Origin: a virus
DNA: 20,883 nt
Reading direction: 5' to 3' (one strand)
IMG/VR virus record: IMGVR_UViG_3300033142_000789
Span: 1-20,883 of that record
Made by a program: the position numbers and the translations under genes. Below the pieces are notes generated by a model. The model was not told the origin of the DNA. It was given only the letters and a program-made list of their open reading frames with translations, and ran no database searches. Shown one piece after another: positions 1-6,646 of the stretch (positions are counted from its first letter, which is position 1; each line of letters begins with the position of its first letter).

Positions 1-833
1 TTATAGATGAAACAAATGAAGACTTAGAGAAGTTATGTGAAGTGTTTGATGACCGTGGCATTACTGTATACAGACCAAACGAATCAATTAACTTTCAGTT
101 TACAGACGGGCAGTACTCATATTGTCCACGTGACAACTTGTTAGTTGTTGGTAATAGGGTTATTGAAGCACCTATGTCAGTCCGGTCCAGGCAGCACGAA
201 GTACAAAGTTATGCTGAAGTAAAACGTTGGGCGATACGCACAGGCATTGAATGGGTTGCAGCCCCAGCACCGAATTTAAATTATCAGGAAAATGTAATAG
301 CAGGTAGTTTCAGACTTACAAATGCTGAACCTATTTTCGATGCTGCAAACATAGCCAGATTTGGATTTGATATATTGTACCTTGTTAGTGATTCTGCAAA
401 TATGCGTGGTGCAGAATGGTTGCAAACTGTACTAGGAGATATGTTTACAGTACACACAACAGATATCTATGATGCAGCGCACATAGACAGCACCATTATA
501 CCAATTGATGAGAACTGGATAGTACTAAATGCTAATCGTGTCAATGATCATAATCTGCCAGAATTCCTCCAGGGCTACAACAAGATTTATATCACTGAGG
601 ATATGATCAATCCACAATCATTTACAGGATATCCGTATGCAAGTAAGTGGATCGCTATTAACATGCTCTCCATAGGTAACAAGACAATAATCTGCGATAA
701 GAATCAGCCACTGATACATGCAGAACTAAAGAAGAACGGGTTTGATGTAATACCACTAGAGCTACGTCACGCACGTACTCTAGGCGGTGGGTTTCATTGT
801 GTAACACTTGATTTGCTCCGGGAGGCTAAGTAA
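1..833 (+). CDS. Amidinotransferase (glycine/inosamine amidinotransferase family), 5'-truncated by window edge
   Basis: The frame is open to base 1, so the start lies upstream; a GTG at 42 is in frame but is probably internal. The protein matches the AGAT/StrB amidinotransferase fold. Early it shows CPRDN...VIEAPMSVRSRQHE, then FDAANIARFG, then HTTDIYDAAHIDST (the His-containing catalytic strand). Near the C-terminus it has LGGGFHCVTLDL, whose Cys is the expected nucleophile. Such enzymes transfer an amidino group from arginine to an amine, via an amidino-cysteine intermediate. Related arginine-modifying enzymes (deiminases, DDAH) share the fold but differ around the active site; the GGGFHC form favours an amidinotransferase. 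The acceptor substrate cannot be told from sequence. A late structural gene follows 34 nt downstream, so the gene may be expressed with virion genes. Family assignment is strong; the reaction is inferred. Confidence 0.85.
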   Translation, partial: IDETNEDLEKLCEVFDDRGITVYRPNESINFQFTDGQYSYCPRDNLLVVGNRVIEAPMSVRSRQHEVQSYAEVKRWAIRTGIEWVAAPAPNLNYQENVIAGSFRLTNAEPIFDAANIARFGFDILYLVSDSANMRGAEWLQTVLGDMFTVHTTDIYDAAHIDSTIIPIDENWIVLNANRVNDHNLPEFLQGYNKIYITEDMINPQSFTGYPYASKWIAINMLSIGNKTIICDKNQPLIHAELKKNGFDVIPLELRHARTLGGGFHCVTLDLLREAK

Positions 834-835
834 TC

Positions 836-842
836 ATAAATA
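836..842 (+). promoter_or_regulatory. T4-type late promoter box
   Basis: CATAAATAC lies between the amidinotransferase stop and the structural gene at 868. The box ends 25 nt before the ATG, leaving room for a short leader with a GGAG ribosome site at 859-862. T4 late promoters use TATAAATA at about -10 and no -35 box. Its placement before a virion gene supports the call. Confidence 0.65.
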
Positions 843-867
843 CACTAAATTGAAACCCGGAGATATC

Positions 868-2112
868 ATGATCGACTCAAACGAAATTAATGCCATTGTA
901 GCAGCTAAAGTCACCGAAACAGTAGCAGAGCAAGTCGCAGACCTTTTTAAGAATGACAAAGCACTAGTAGCAAACCTTAGGAGCCAAGCAGTATCGTTAT
1001 TGGTACGCAACTTTGACCTTGATGACTTAGTTAAGAAAGGCATATCCAAGCAAATAGCAACAGAGGTAGCTGAACTTTTAGTTAGTCCAGACAGTAAACT
1101 ACTTGACTCAGAACTTATCAATTCAGCAGTTGCTAACAGCATTGCAGAAGCAACAAACTCACAAATAGGATCACTCATTGACAATGATCCAAAGCTTCTA
1201 GGTTCTCTTAAGTCGCAGGCAGTTACAACGCTAGTCAGCAGATTAAGCGAAACTAGTAATATTGACAGACTTATTTCTAATAAAATTGCAGAACGATTTG
1301 AAGCAGAGTTTGATGGCATTGGTATTCATAATAGCGCAACGAAACGCGAAATAACTATTATGGAAGATAATGTAGTTGTTGACAATACACTAACATCCAC
1401 GAACGTTTCTGTAACTGAAGACCTTTCAACTAATAATATATCCGTCCGCGGTAACTTATCAATTAACGGTAACGTAGATATTACCTCAGGTGCATGGGAC
1501 GCGCTATCTTCAAAAATTACACTTGCCGCAGCAGATGAAATTACACTTGCAGTCAAGAAAGATATGATTGAAGCAGTAATAGCTCAAACTGATAACTTGA
1601 ACTTTACGCAAATAAACATTAATGGTAAGCCAGCGATATCAGGCAACACATTAGGTGCTCAGATAACTGATTCAACATTAACTAAAATTGGTAAATTAAA
1701 AGTATTAACGGTTACCGGAACAGCCACAGTAGGTGTAATACATTCCGAAGATAAGCGAGTTGGTATTAACACCCGCACTCCAAATGCAGCACTTGATGTA
1801 TGGGATGAAGAAGTTGAAATACTAGTTGGCAAATTAAAAGAACAGACAGCGTTCGTTGGCACTAACAGACCACAGAACTTAGTACTTGGTGTTAACCGAA
1901 GTGAAGACTTAAAAATTGATACTGATGGTGTAGTAACAATCAAGAAACTTAAATTAGGTCACCGCACTATTAAACACGGCGACACACAGCCGGGATATTC
2001 AGGCGTGCCGGGCGACTTAGTATTGAATACAAAACTAACAGTAGAAAACCCAATCTTCGCATGGTATTGTTTGCACGAATATAGTTGGGTGGCACTTAAG
2101 GCCACAATGTGA
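868..2112 (+). CDS. Virion structural protein, fibre/baseplate type, with duplicated helical N-terminus
   Basis: The ATG at 868 is chosen over an upstream in-frame TTG (808) because GGAG sits 5 nt before it and a late promoter box ends at 842. The protein is 414 aa. Residues about 4-68 and 82-146 are a diverged helical duplication, each copy carrying a D(K/P)xLxxxLxSQAVxxLV core. Residues 150-260 are Thr/Asn/Val-rich, as in beta-strand fibre shafts (NTLTSTNVSVTEDLSTNNISVRGNLSI). Residues 287-345 carry RVGINTRTPNAALDVWDEE followed by GTNRPQNLVLGVN and KIDTDGVVTIKKL, a pattern I associate with tail-fibre and baseplate proteins of large phages. The end, with FAWYCLHEYSWVAL, resembles a fibre tip. 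It overlaps the next gene by 4 nt (GTGA). A virion role is well supported; exact position in the particle is not. Confidence 0.7.
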   Translation: MIDSNEINAIVAAKVTETVAEQVADLFKNDKALVANLRSQAVSLLVRNFDLDDLVKKGISKQIATEVAELLVSPDSKLLDSELINSAVANSIAEATNSQIGSLIDNDPKLLGSLKSQAVTTLVSRLSETSNIDRLISNKIAERFEAEFDGIGIHNSATKREITIMEDNVVVDNTLTSTNVSVTEDLSTNNISVRGNLSINGNVDITSGAWDALSSKITLAAADEITLAVKKDMIEAVIAQTDNLNFTQININGKPAISGNTLGAQITDSTLTKIGKLKVLTVTGTATVGVIHSEDKRVGINTRTPNAALDVWDEEVEILVGKLKEQTAFVGTNRPQNLVLGVNRSEDLKIDTDGVVTIKKLKLGHRTIKHGDTQPGYSGVPGDLVLNTKLTVENPIFAWYCLHEYSWVALKATM

Positions 2113-2648
2113 AAATATGCTGGGTAGTTAGTGAAGAGATTCCTTCCAAGCTATTAGATCCAGAAGTTCTTAAAGACACAGCGATATCCTGGGGCAGTTG
2201 GAAAATTTGGAAAGAATATAAACTAGACAATTGCATCTGTACAGATCCAGACGAAGCTCATAAACTAATCCAACGTGCCTTTCATGCAGTTTGCACCTTG
2301 TACATTATGCAAGAAAGTTATAAAGCAGTTGGTAGTCCAGGTGGAGTTAAATTATTCAATGGACACTTTAAGAATAATGGCGTTAGTAATAAAGATGACA
2401 TTGTTGCATTGAACCTTGCAGTTCCACAATCTGATGTTGTTCTACTGTCAGGATTCAATTTTAGTCCTATCTTAGAAGCAGACCCTAGTCGCGAAGAATA
2501 CTATTTTAATGTACGTGAGTTAATGAAAGCAAATGCTACGACGCAATTTGTATTAGTTGATTGTTCAGCTGAATTAGCAAGTTGGGTAGGTGAACTAGAC
2601 AACGTAACACAAGATACTATCGACAGTGTAAAGAAGTTGTTAGGCTAA
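2109..2648 (+). CDS. Uncharacterised phage protein
   Basis: A 179-aa protein that I do not recognise. It starts at a GTG overlapping the stop of the structural gene (GTGA), so it is probably translationally coupled and expressed late. It is mixed alpha/beta with no membrane segment. A central hydrophobic strand (DDIVALNLAVPQSDVVLLSGFNFSPIL) and a later one (TQFVLVDCSAELASWV) suggest a Rossmann-like or other three-layer fold, but there is no nucleotide-binding motif. Its last 32 nt are antisense to the end of the EAL gene. Position directly after a fibre-type gene suggests a virion assembly role, which is inference only. Confidence 0.6.
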   Translation: MKICWVVSEEIPSKLLDPEVLKDTAISWGSWKIWKEYKLDNCICTDPDEAHKLIQRAFHAVCTLYIMQESYKAVGSPGGVKLFNGHFKNNGVSNKDDIVALNLAVPQSDVVLLSGFNFSPILEADPSREEYYFNVRELMKANATTQFVLVDCSAELASWVGELDNVTQDTIDSVKKLLG

Positions 2649-3402
2649 TAGTTTCTTCAATTTCTTCTACAGTTTCCGGCTCACAAAAATAATAACCCTG
2701 AAAACAAGTAAATCCAATATCACGTAATATATTATATTGACAGTTGGTTTCCACTCCTTCGACAACGGTAAATTTATGCAATGCAGTTGTTAATTGAAAC
2801 ATGGCGGTAAGAAGTGCAACGTCTTGTTCAGAACTTACAACATCATCTACAAATGTTTTGTCTATTTTGATTTCATTAATGGGCAGCATTTTCAATCTAC
2901 CAAGTGAACTGTACCCAGTACCAAAGTCATCAATTGAAACATTAATACCAGACGCTGAAAGCCGATATATCTTTGCAATGTTTAAATCATTAATCATTGA
3001 TGTTTCGGTAAGTTCTAGAGTTAGCTGATGCGGATGGATTTCTGCGTCTAGCACTATCTCAATTACACGGGCACAAAAACGGCTGTCTTGCAGTTGCTCT
3101 GCAGATACGTTAACTGATAGTGAGAATGCATCAGTGACTAATTTTCGATCCATCCATGACCTTAATTGCTGGCAAGCATGCCGCATTATCCAATACCCTA
3201 GCTCGATCATCTGGTTAGTTTCGATTGCAACACTAAGAAGTTGGTCAATTTGACATACGCTAGTATCTGGTCTGAGTAGTGCCTCTGCTCCAGTCAATAC
3301 AAAGTGATCCAACTCTAGCAAAAACTGTGGTTGGTATTTTATAGTAAACGAATCGTTGCGAATGCCCGTCCTGATGTATTGCTCTATATCTCTGTTCATC
3401 AT
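2617..3402 (-). CDS. Stand-alone EAL-domain cyclic-di-GMP phosphodiesterase
   Basis: A 261-aa protein consisting almost entirely of an EAL domain, which hydrolyses c-di-GMP to pGpG. The key residues all appear present: GAEALLR (E40, the EAL Glu), SVNVS (N98), LELTET (E130), IDDFGTG (D158, D159, the metal and loop-6 region), IKIDKTF (K179, D181), VVEGVET (E215) and QGYYF (Q235). No GGDEF, PAS, signal peptide or membrane segment is seen, so it would act as a soluble, constitutively active enzyme. It is the only minus-strand gene here and runs into the end of its neighbour. ATAAATA ends 3 nt before the first of two tandem ATGs (3402, 3399) with no Shine-Dalgarno, suggesting late, leaderless expression. 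Predicted effect: lower host c-di-GMP, hence less biofilm and more motility. Domain and activity are strongly supported; the purpose is inferred. Confidence 0.93.
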   Translation of the reverse strand: MMNRDIEQYIRTGIRNDSFTIKYQPQFLLELDHFVLTGAEALLRPDTSVCQIDQLLSVAIETNQMIELGYWIMRHACQQLRSWMDRKLVTDAFSLSVNVSAEQLQDSRFCARVIEIVLDAEIHPHQLTLELTETSMINDLNIAKIYRLSASGINVSIDDFGTGYSSLGRLKMLPINEIKIDKTFVDDVVSSEQDVALLTAMFQLTTALHKFTVVEGVETNCQYNILRDIGFTCFQGYYFCEPETVEEIEETISLTTSLHCR

Positions 3403-3405
3403 CAG

Positions 3406-3412
3406 TATTTAT
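3406..3412 (-). promoter_or_regulatory. Possible T4-type late promoter box for the EAL gene (leaderless)
   Basis: The minus strand reads CATAAATACTG immediately before ATGATG. With T4 geometry, about 5 nt from the box to +1, transcription would begin at the start codons. No Shine-Dalgarno is present. Confidence 0.45.
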
Positions 3413-3422
3413 GGGAGGTTGC

Positions 3423-3440
3423 TAAGTCATTGATTTACAG
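3423..3440 (+). repeat. Intergenic repeat, copy A
   Basis: TAAGTCATTGATTTACAG, the most diverged of four copies of TAAGTCATTGATTTATATAG. It lies 36 bp before copy B, between the divergent EAL gene and the early promoter at 3493. Confidence 0.85.
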
Positions 3441-3458
3441 TGGTACACCTCTAATTTG

Positions 3459-3478
3459 TAAGTCATTGATTTATATAG
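3459..3478 (+). repeat. Intergenic repeat, copy B
   Basis: TAAGTCATTGATTTATATAG, identical to copy D (10769). It ends 14 bp before the palindrome of the early promoter at 3493, so it could be an activator or repressor site or a recombination-prone module boundary. Confidence 0.9.
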
Positions 3479-3492
3479 GCAACTAATTTGCC

Positions 3493-3527
3493 CAAAAGGT
3501 AGACCTTTTGAGTGCATTTGCTATAAT
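3493..3527 (+). promoter_or_regulatory. Early promoter with operator-like palindrome
   Basis: CAAAAGGT-AG-ACCTTTTG (3493-3510) is a perfect 8+8 palindrome. The -35 TAGACC (3500-3505) lies inside it. After a 16-nt spacer comes TATAAT (3522-3527) with an extended -10 TG at 3519-3520. The following ATTAGTA is shared with the promoters at 8398, 10388 and 10898. It drives the gene at 3559 and probably the gene run to 8390. Confidence 0.85.
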
Positions 3528-3558
3528 TAGTATAACAGTTAAGCACAGGAGCAACAAA

Positions 3559-3885
3559 ATGCCATACGTTATATACAACAAAGCAACTACAGAAATTTTA
3601 CTAGCCCGCGCACGTTCAGTAGGTTGTTATATCCGGAACTACAAAACCGAAGGCGCAGCAAAAGCAGCATTGACCCGCATGGATAAGAAAGGTAAGTTAG
3701 GCGGTCGGTATCAAGGTGCTGATTATGTTAAAGAAGACTTTGCAATTTGTGAAGCTGGTGAGTTCCAGGCTAACGTAGAAAAAACGCACATGGTCCGCAG
3801 CGCAATGAACGGTGTGATGGTTGAAGAATCCGTTAACACTCCATTTGGTTCTTCGGTAGCTTCTGAAAACTACTGGTGCAGCTAA
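3559..3885 (+). CDS. Uncharacterised early phage protein
   Basis: A 108-aa protein, first gene after the early promoter. The ATG at 3559 follows AGGAGC; an upstream in-frame TTG lies inside the promoter and was rejected. The N-terminus MPYVIYNKATTEIL is followed by SYNxKTEGAAKAALTRM-type helices (YKTEGAAKAALTRMDKKGKLGG). This arrangement of a short beta hairpin plus an Ala-rich helix recurs in small conserved proteins of T4-like phages with no known function. There is no membrane segment or catalytic motif. Being first behind a strong early promoter it is likely abundant early, so a host-takeover role is possible but unproven. Confidence 0.7.
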   Translation: MPYVIYNKATTEILLARARSVGCYIRNYKTEGAAKAALTRMDKKGKLGGRYQGADYVKEDFAICEAGEFQANVEKTHMVRSAMNGVMVEESVNTPFGSSVASENYWCS

Positions 3886-3886
3886 T

Positions 3887-4159
3887 ATGAAATCAAAGAA
3901 AAAATTGTTTGAAGCCCTTGACAAGCATTTCAAAACTAACCGCTGGTCAGCAAAGGGCCTGAAGCACAGCAACATTTCAGACGAAACATATGGTCGAAGA
4001 AGTATGATATATGTTAGTTTGAAAACGCCCGATGAGCGCGATGAAGTTGAACGTTTATTAAAGCGCGATGGCTTTGGGGTACAAAGTGGATATTGGCCAG
4101 ACGGTCCAGTAGCAGAAATACAAGTTTCATATTTTAAAGGTCATCACTGGGATGAATAA
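3887..4159 (+). CDS. Small uncharacterised protein
   Basis: A 90-aa protein, starting 1 nt after the previous stop (TAATATG), so probably translationally coupled. The N-terminus is strongly basic (MKSKKKLFEALDKHFKTNRW) and the C-terminus is aromatic and acidic (YFKGHHWDE). The middle (SMIYVSLKTPDERDEVERLLKRDGF) reads as beta-alpha, compatible with a small RNA- or protein-binding fold. I do not recognise a family. Confidence 0.6.
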   Translation: MKSKKKLFEALDKHFKTNRWSAKGLKHSNISDETYGRRSMIYVSLKTPDERDEVERLLKRDGFGVQSGYWPDGPVAEIQVSYFKGHHWDE

Positions 4160-4367
4160 GCGTAACTTCCACAAAGAAGGTTTTGAAACCGGCAAAGGCT
4201 GGAATGAGAACTACAGACCCGGCGGCCCGTATCGTTGTGGCGCTGTAGGCCCAGACCACAAGTATTATCAGATGTACAAGCAGGACCAAATAAATTCAAT
4301 GTTATGGTTCGACGGATTTGACAAAGGCTTAGAACAGCAAAAAGTTTTTCGGAGGTTACAAGCATGA
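4152..4367 (+). CDS. Possible ribosome modulation factor-like protein
   Basis: A 71-aa protein overlapping the previous gene by 8 nt and the next by 4 (ATGA). It has the spacing of small RMF-like proteins: an N-terminal FHKEGFETGKGW, a central PY (residues 26-27), and a C-terminal WFDGFDKGLE, comparable to the RGYQAG...CPY...WLGGWREA pattern of E. coli RMF. RMF drives 70S ribosomes into hibernating 100S dimers. A phage version could protect or silence ribosomes during infection. The match is by pattern only, with a longer central loop and different flanking residues, so it could be an unrelated short basic/aromatic protein. Confidence 0.4.
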   Translation: MNKRNFHKEGFETGKGWNENYRPGGPYRCGAVGPDHKYYQMYKQDQINSMLWFDGFDKGLEQQKVFRRLQA

Positions 4368-4690
4368 TTGATTACACTCCTTTTATAATTGGCGCGCTAT
4401 TTGGATTTGGTGCTGGCTTTATGATTGCACATTATATACACCGCTTGCCTAAACTGACTGCCGCACGTAAAGCGGCAAAGACTCGCAAGCTGAATAAGAT
4501 TAAAGATAATGTCGTAAATCGCGTAGCAAACAAAAATCTTAATCATACAATTGGATCGGCTGTATTATATTACATGGATCTTTCCCCAGAGCTGTTTGTT
4601 GGGATAACAACTAAAGATCTCGAGCAGCTTGCGGCAGAAATAGGTGAAGAAGAACGCAATCGCAACAAAGGAAATCACAATGCCAGCTAA
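4364..4690 (+). CDS. Small inner-membrane protein with basic cytoplasmic tail
   Basis: A 108-aa protein behind a good GGAGG site (about 4351). Residues 5-25 (FIIGALFGFGAGFMIAHYI) form one transmembrane segment. It is followed by a Lys/Arg/Ala-rich stretch (PKLTAARKAAKTRKLNKIK) that by the positive-inside rule would lie in the cytoplasm, placing the short N-terminus outside. The C-terminal half is helical and more acidic. It overlaps the genes on both sides (4 nt and 11 nt). No family recognised; small phage membrane proteins of this kind often act in host takeover or superinfection exclusion, but nothing here shows that. Confidence 0.6.
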   Translation: MIDYTPFIIGALFGFGAGFMIAHYIHRLPKLTAARKAAKTRKLNKIKDNVVNRVANKNLNHTIGSAVLYYMDLSPELFVGITTKDLEQLAAEIGEEERNRNKGNHNAS

Positions 4691-4871
4691 ATCAGAATTA
4701 TATGTAGCACATATCGATACCGGCGTTATGTTCACCGGCACTAAAGAAGAGTGCCAGGCGCACCGCGACGCACTACAGTTCAACACAGATTGTTGGCGCG
4801 TAAGTTCTTTAGAAGCATATGGCGCAGCATGTTACGCAGATGGGTACGACGAAGGTCAGAGACATTGCTAG
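4680..4871 (+). CDS. Small uncharacterised protein
   Basis: A 63-aa protein. The ATG at 4680 follows AAAGGAAA inside the end of the previous gene, and the 11-nt overlap suggests coupling; an in-frame upstream ATG (4644) would overlap far more and lacks a ribosome site. The sequence has a small beta-hairpin-like start (ELYVAHIDTGVMFTGTKEEC) and ends in AYGAACYADGYDEGQRHC, with three cysteines. The closing YADGYDEG recalls the C-terminal GxxxG helix of the RMF-like neighbour. No function assigned. Confidence 0.5.
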   Translation: MPAKSELYVAHIDTGVMFTGTKEECQAHRDALQFNTDCWRVSSLEAYGAACYADGYDEGQRHC

Positions 4872-5019
4872 AGGCAAAATCAATCGCGTAGGTGATCATT
4901 GGTCGCCAAGTTATTGCAATGAGGCAGCGGATGTAATTGAACAACTCCGTGCCGACAATCTGAAATTGGAAGAAGAGATCCAATGTATGTGCGACGACGC
5001 AGCCGGAGAAGATATTTAA
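4819..5019 (+). CDS. Small uncharacterised protein with C-terminal coiled coil
   Basis: Up to 66 aa; the start is uncertain. The ATG at 4819 overlaps the previous gene by 53 nt without a clear ribosome site, and an ATG at 4840 is an alternative. The conserved-looking part starts around VRDIARGKINRVGDHWSP and continues into a helix (EAADVIEQLRADNLKLEEEI) with a heptad pattern typical of a short coiled coil. The stop overlaps the next start (TAATG). Small proteins with this EAADxIExLRxxN helix are common in phages and have no established function. Confidence 0.5.
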   Translation: MAQHVTQMGTTKVRDIARGKINRVGDHWSPSYCNEAADVIEQLRADNLKLEEEIQCMCDDAAGEDI

Positions 5020-5147
5020 TGAAAAAGAAATGGCCAATATTTTTACCAGACATTGAAAATTACACAGCTAAGGATTGGCTAGGGTGGTTTAGTCTTGTTG
5101 TGATAATCGGCGCAATTATGTTTGGCATACTAGGATTGTTAACATGA
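5019..5147 (+). CDS. 42-aa single-pass membrane protein
   Basis: A short gene between 4819-5019 and the HNH gene, joined to both by overlaps: TAATG at its start and ATGA at its end. The product begins MKKKWPIFLPDIENYTAKDW and continues into a hydrophobic stretch at about residues 21-42 (FSLVVIIGAIMFGILGLL), one clear transmembrane helix. The basic start and the double overlap argue that it is real despite its size. A regulatory or host-membrane role is possible; nothing specific is visible. Confidence 0.6.
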   Translation: MKKKWPIFLPDIENYTAKDWLGWFSLVVIIGAIMFGILGLLT

Positions 5148-5611
5148 ATAAGGAATGGTCGCCGGGCTTCGTGCAAAAAAAGGTGAAGGTGATGTATCAT
5201 CTTCAGAACGGCTTGTGTGGCTTGTGTGGCACTCCTAATATGTTCTTAAGAGCCGAAGTATCCGCAAGTTACTACAAAAGCTTCAAGCACTTCGCTGCAA
5301 CATTTGATCATATTCTTGCTAAGTCGCATGGTGGTACACTGGCTTACTCAAATGGTGTTTGTGCATGTAACAGGTGCAACACGATAAAAGGTGATTTATC
5401 AATTGAAGAGTTTTTTGAGCAGTACGATGTATTGTTTAAGCGACTGATCGAAAGGCCGCAGCGTATAGCAGCAAGACGATTGGCAATGGTGAAGAAAAAC
5501 GGATATATTATTGCTTGGTTAGCAGCACAGCTTGGTGAAACAGTGGAAGACTTGTTCCTGAAACATGTGTATACTCAGGATGAGATACTTGAAATGGAGA
5601 AAGCAGCATGA
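5144..5611 (+). CDS. HNH endonuclease
   Basis: A 155-aa HNH-family nuclease with a zinc-ribbon-type frame: CGLC (C25, C28) and CNRC (C75, C78) flank the core. FDHILAKSHGGTLAYSN holds the DH pair (D55, H56) and the central N70. NTIKGD (N79) closes the beta-beta-alpha metal motif. Such enzymes cut DNA and in phages occur as homing endonucleases, host-DNA degraders or packaging-associated nucleases. This one is freestanding inside a run of small coupled genes, not next to a terminase or inside an intron, so a mobile homing role or host-DNA attack is more likely. The C-terminal 60 residues are helical and may bind DNA. It overlaps both neighbours by 4 nt. Confidence 0.88.
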   Translation: MNKEWSPGFVQKKVKVMYHLQNGLCGLCGTPNMFLRAEVSASYYKSFKHFAATFDHILAKSHGGTLAYSNGVCACNRCNTIKGDLSIEEFFEQYDVLFKRLIERPQRIAARRLAMVKKNGYIIAWLAAQLGETVEDLFLKHVYTQDEILEMEKAA

Positions 5612-5808
5612 TTGAAGCACTATTTATATTCACCGCGGTAATGGTTATTACGGCAACGATTAAGTACATGGGTTTGATACTTGGTAACGACATGACACTG
5701 CCATATCTCATTCCGGGCGTTTGCTCCCCGGGGCACTTTTTAATTTGGTATCCATCAGCAATGTTCCAGGTTTGGTTTTGGACAGATAAATTAGGAGTAT
5801 TTGTATAA
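5608..5808 (+). CDS. Small membrane protein
   Basis: A 66-aa hydrophobic protein starting in an ATGA overlap with the HNH gene. Residues 4-27 (ALFIFTAVMVITATIKYMGLILG) form a transmembrane helix. A second hydrophobic, Trp- and Pro-rich stretch (PGHFLIWYPSAMFQVWFWTDKLGVFV) runs to the C-terminus. It ends in TAATG with the next membrane gene, so the two probably act together. No family recognised. Confidence 0.6.
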   Translation: MIEALFIFTAVMVITATIKYMGLILGNDMTLPYLIPGVCSPGHFLIWYPSAMFQVWFWTDKLGVFV

Positions 5809-6239
5809 TGTGGAAAACTATATCAAAACACCCAGTATATCTCTTTACGAGATACGTAGTAATCAACAGTATCTTTGCAGCCGCTTTGTATTACGGCTTT
5901 ATAGTTGAAGAACCAATTGAAGGTGCAAAGAATATTGCCGTGTTCATGGGTTGGGTCACTGTCGCTATTAGTCTTTTGTTTATGTTTGCCTTAATGATAG
6001 ATGGCGCTGAGTCAAATGATAAGAAAGGCGAGATGAAAGAAAAGTTGGCCAGGGAGATGCCAAAGTCGGTTATACCATTCCCAATCGACGTACTATATGA
6101 TCTGTGCGTGACAGGAGTGTTTATCTGGTTCGGACATTATGTATTGGCATTCTTTTATATAATATCAATATTCGTAGGAAAAGAACTACGCGACATACCA
6201 AAGAATTTAGTACTTAAAAATCTTCAGAAGAAGGAATAG
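5808..6239 (+). CDS. Polytopic membrane protein
   Basis: A 143-aa protein coupled to the previous gene by a 1-nt overlap. Hydrophobic segments lie at about residues 17-34 (VINSIFAAALYYGFIV), 44-66 (NIAVFMGWVTVAISLLFMFALM) and 98-127 (LYDLCVTGVFIWFGHYVLAFFYIISIF), giving three or four membrane passes. A charged loop (ESNDKKGEMKEKLAREM) lies between the second and third. With the genes at 4364, 5019 and 5608 it forms a cluster of phage membrane proteins. It could be a holin-like or exclusion protein, but there is no adjacent lysin and it lies behind an early promoter, which argues against a holin. Confidence 0.6.
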   Translation: MWKTISKHPVYLFTRYVVINSIFAAALYYGFIVEEPIEGAKNIAVFMGWVTVAISLLFMFALMIDGAESNDKKGEMKEKLAREMPKSVIPFPIDVLYDLCVTGVFIWFGHYVLAFFYIISIFVGKELRDIPKNLVLKNLQKKE

Positions 6240-6242
6240 CAA

Positions 6243-6437
6243 ATGTCAGATGTGTTAACAAAAGGTGAAGCGTTCCTAAATCGCAAGTCATCACTTGAAG
6301 CAACCATTGACGATGAATGGCGCAACCCTATAGAAAGGGTTGATGCTTGTTTAGAGTTAGCACAGTTACTTGAGAAAGATTTGTATCAACGCGCTAAGTT
6401 TGTACAGCTGGCGCGCGACTTCCTAAGGAGTTTATAG
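6243..6437 (+). CDS. Small helical protein
   Basis: A 64-aa protein with a GAAGGA ribosome site, starting 3 nt after the previous stop. It is almost entirely helical (GEAFLNRKSSLEATIDDEW, then RVDACLELAQLLEKDLYQRAKFVQLARDFLRSL) and acidic at the start. It resembles the short helical-hairpin proteins common in early regions of T4-like phages. No motif or family recognised. Confidence 0.55.
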   Translation: MSDVLTKGEAFLNRKSSLEATIDDEWRNPIERVDACLELAQLLEKDLYQRAKFVQLARDFLRSL

Positions 6438-6439
6438 AA

Positions 6440-6646
6440 ATGGCACTTGTTGATGTTACAAACGATTTAACAGACGAACAGAAACTTGTGTTAAGCAACA
6501 AGTTAGAAGCCATTATGGCAAAGTACACAAAGATGGCTAGAGGCGATGACTTTGCCAAAGATTATTTTACAGGCGTAGCTGATGGACTTAACCATGCTTT
6601 TAAATTAACAAATGAAATTGATGATGATTATAATAGTAAGGATTAA
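6440..6646 (+). CDS. Small uncharacterised protein
   Basis: A 68-aa protein with AAGGAG upstream, separated from the previous gene by 2 nt and overlapping the next start (TAATG). It is helical and acidic (LTDEQKLVLSNKLEAIMAKYTKMARGDDFAKDYFTGVADGLNHAF), with a GVADGLNHA motif in the last helix and a Asp-rich tail. I see no known domain. Its tight linkage to the HD hydrolase gene suggests co-expression, not necessarily shared function. Confidence 0.55.
   Translation: MALVDVTNDLTDEQKLVLSNKLEAIMAKYTKMARGDDFAKDYFTGVADGLNHAFKLTNEIDDDYNSKD

Noticed and set aside
808-867. TTG extension of the structural gene at 868
   Set aside because: It overlaps the amidinotransferase end and the late promoter box and lacks a ribosome site; ATG 868 has GGAG at the right distance.
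3421-3480. CRISPR-like array from the repeats at 3423 and 3459
   Set aside because: Only two copies here, spacing of 36 and 56 bp between pairs is irregular, and no cas genes are present.
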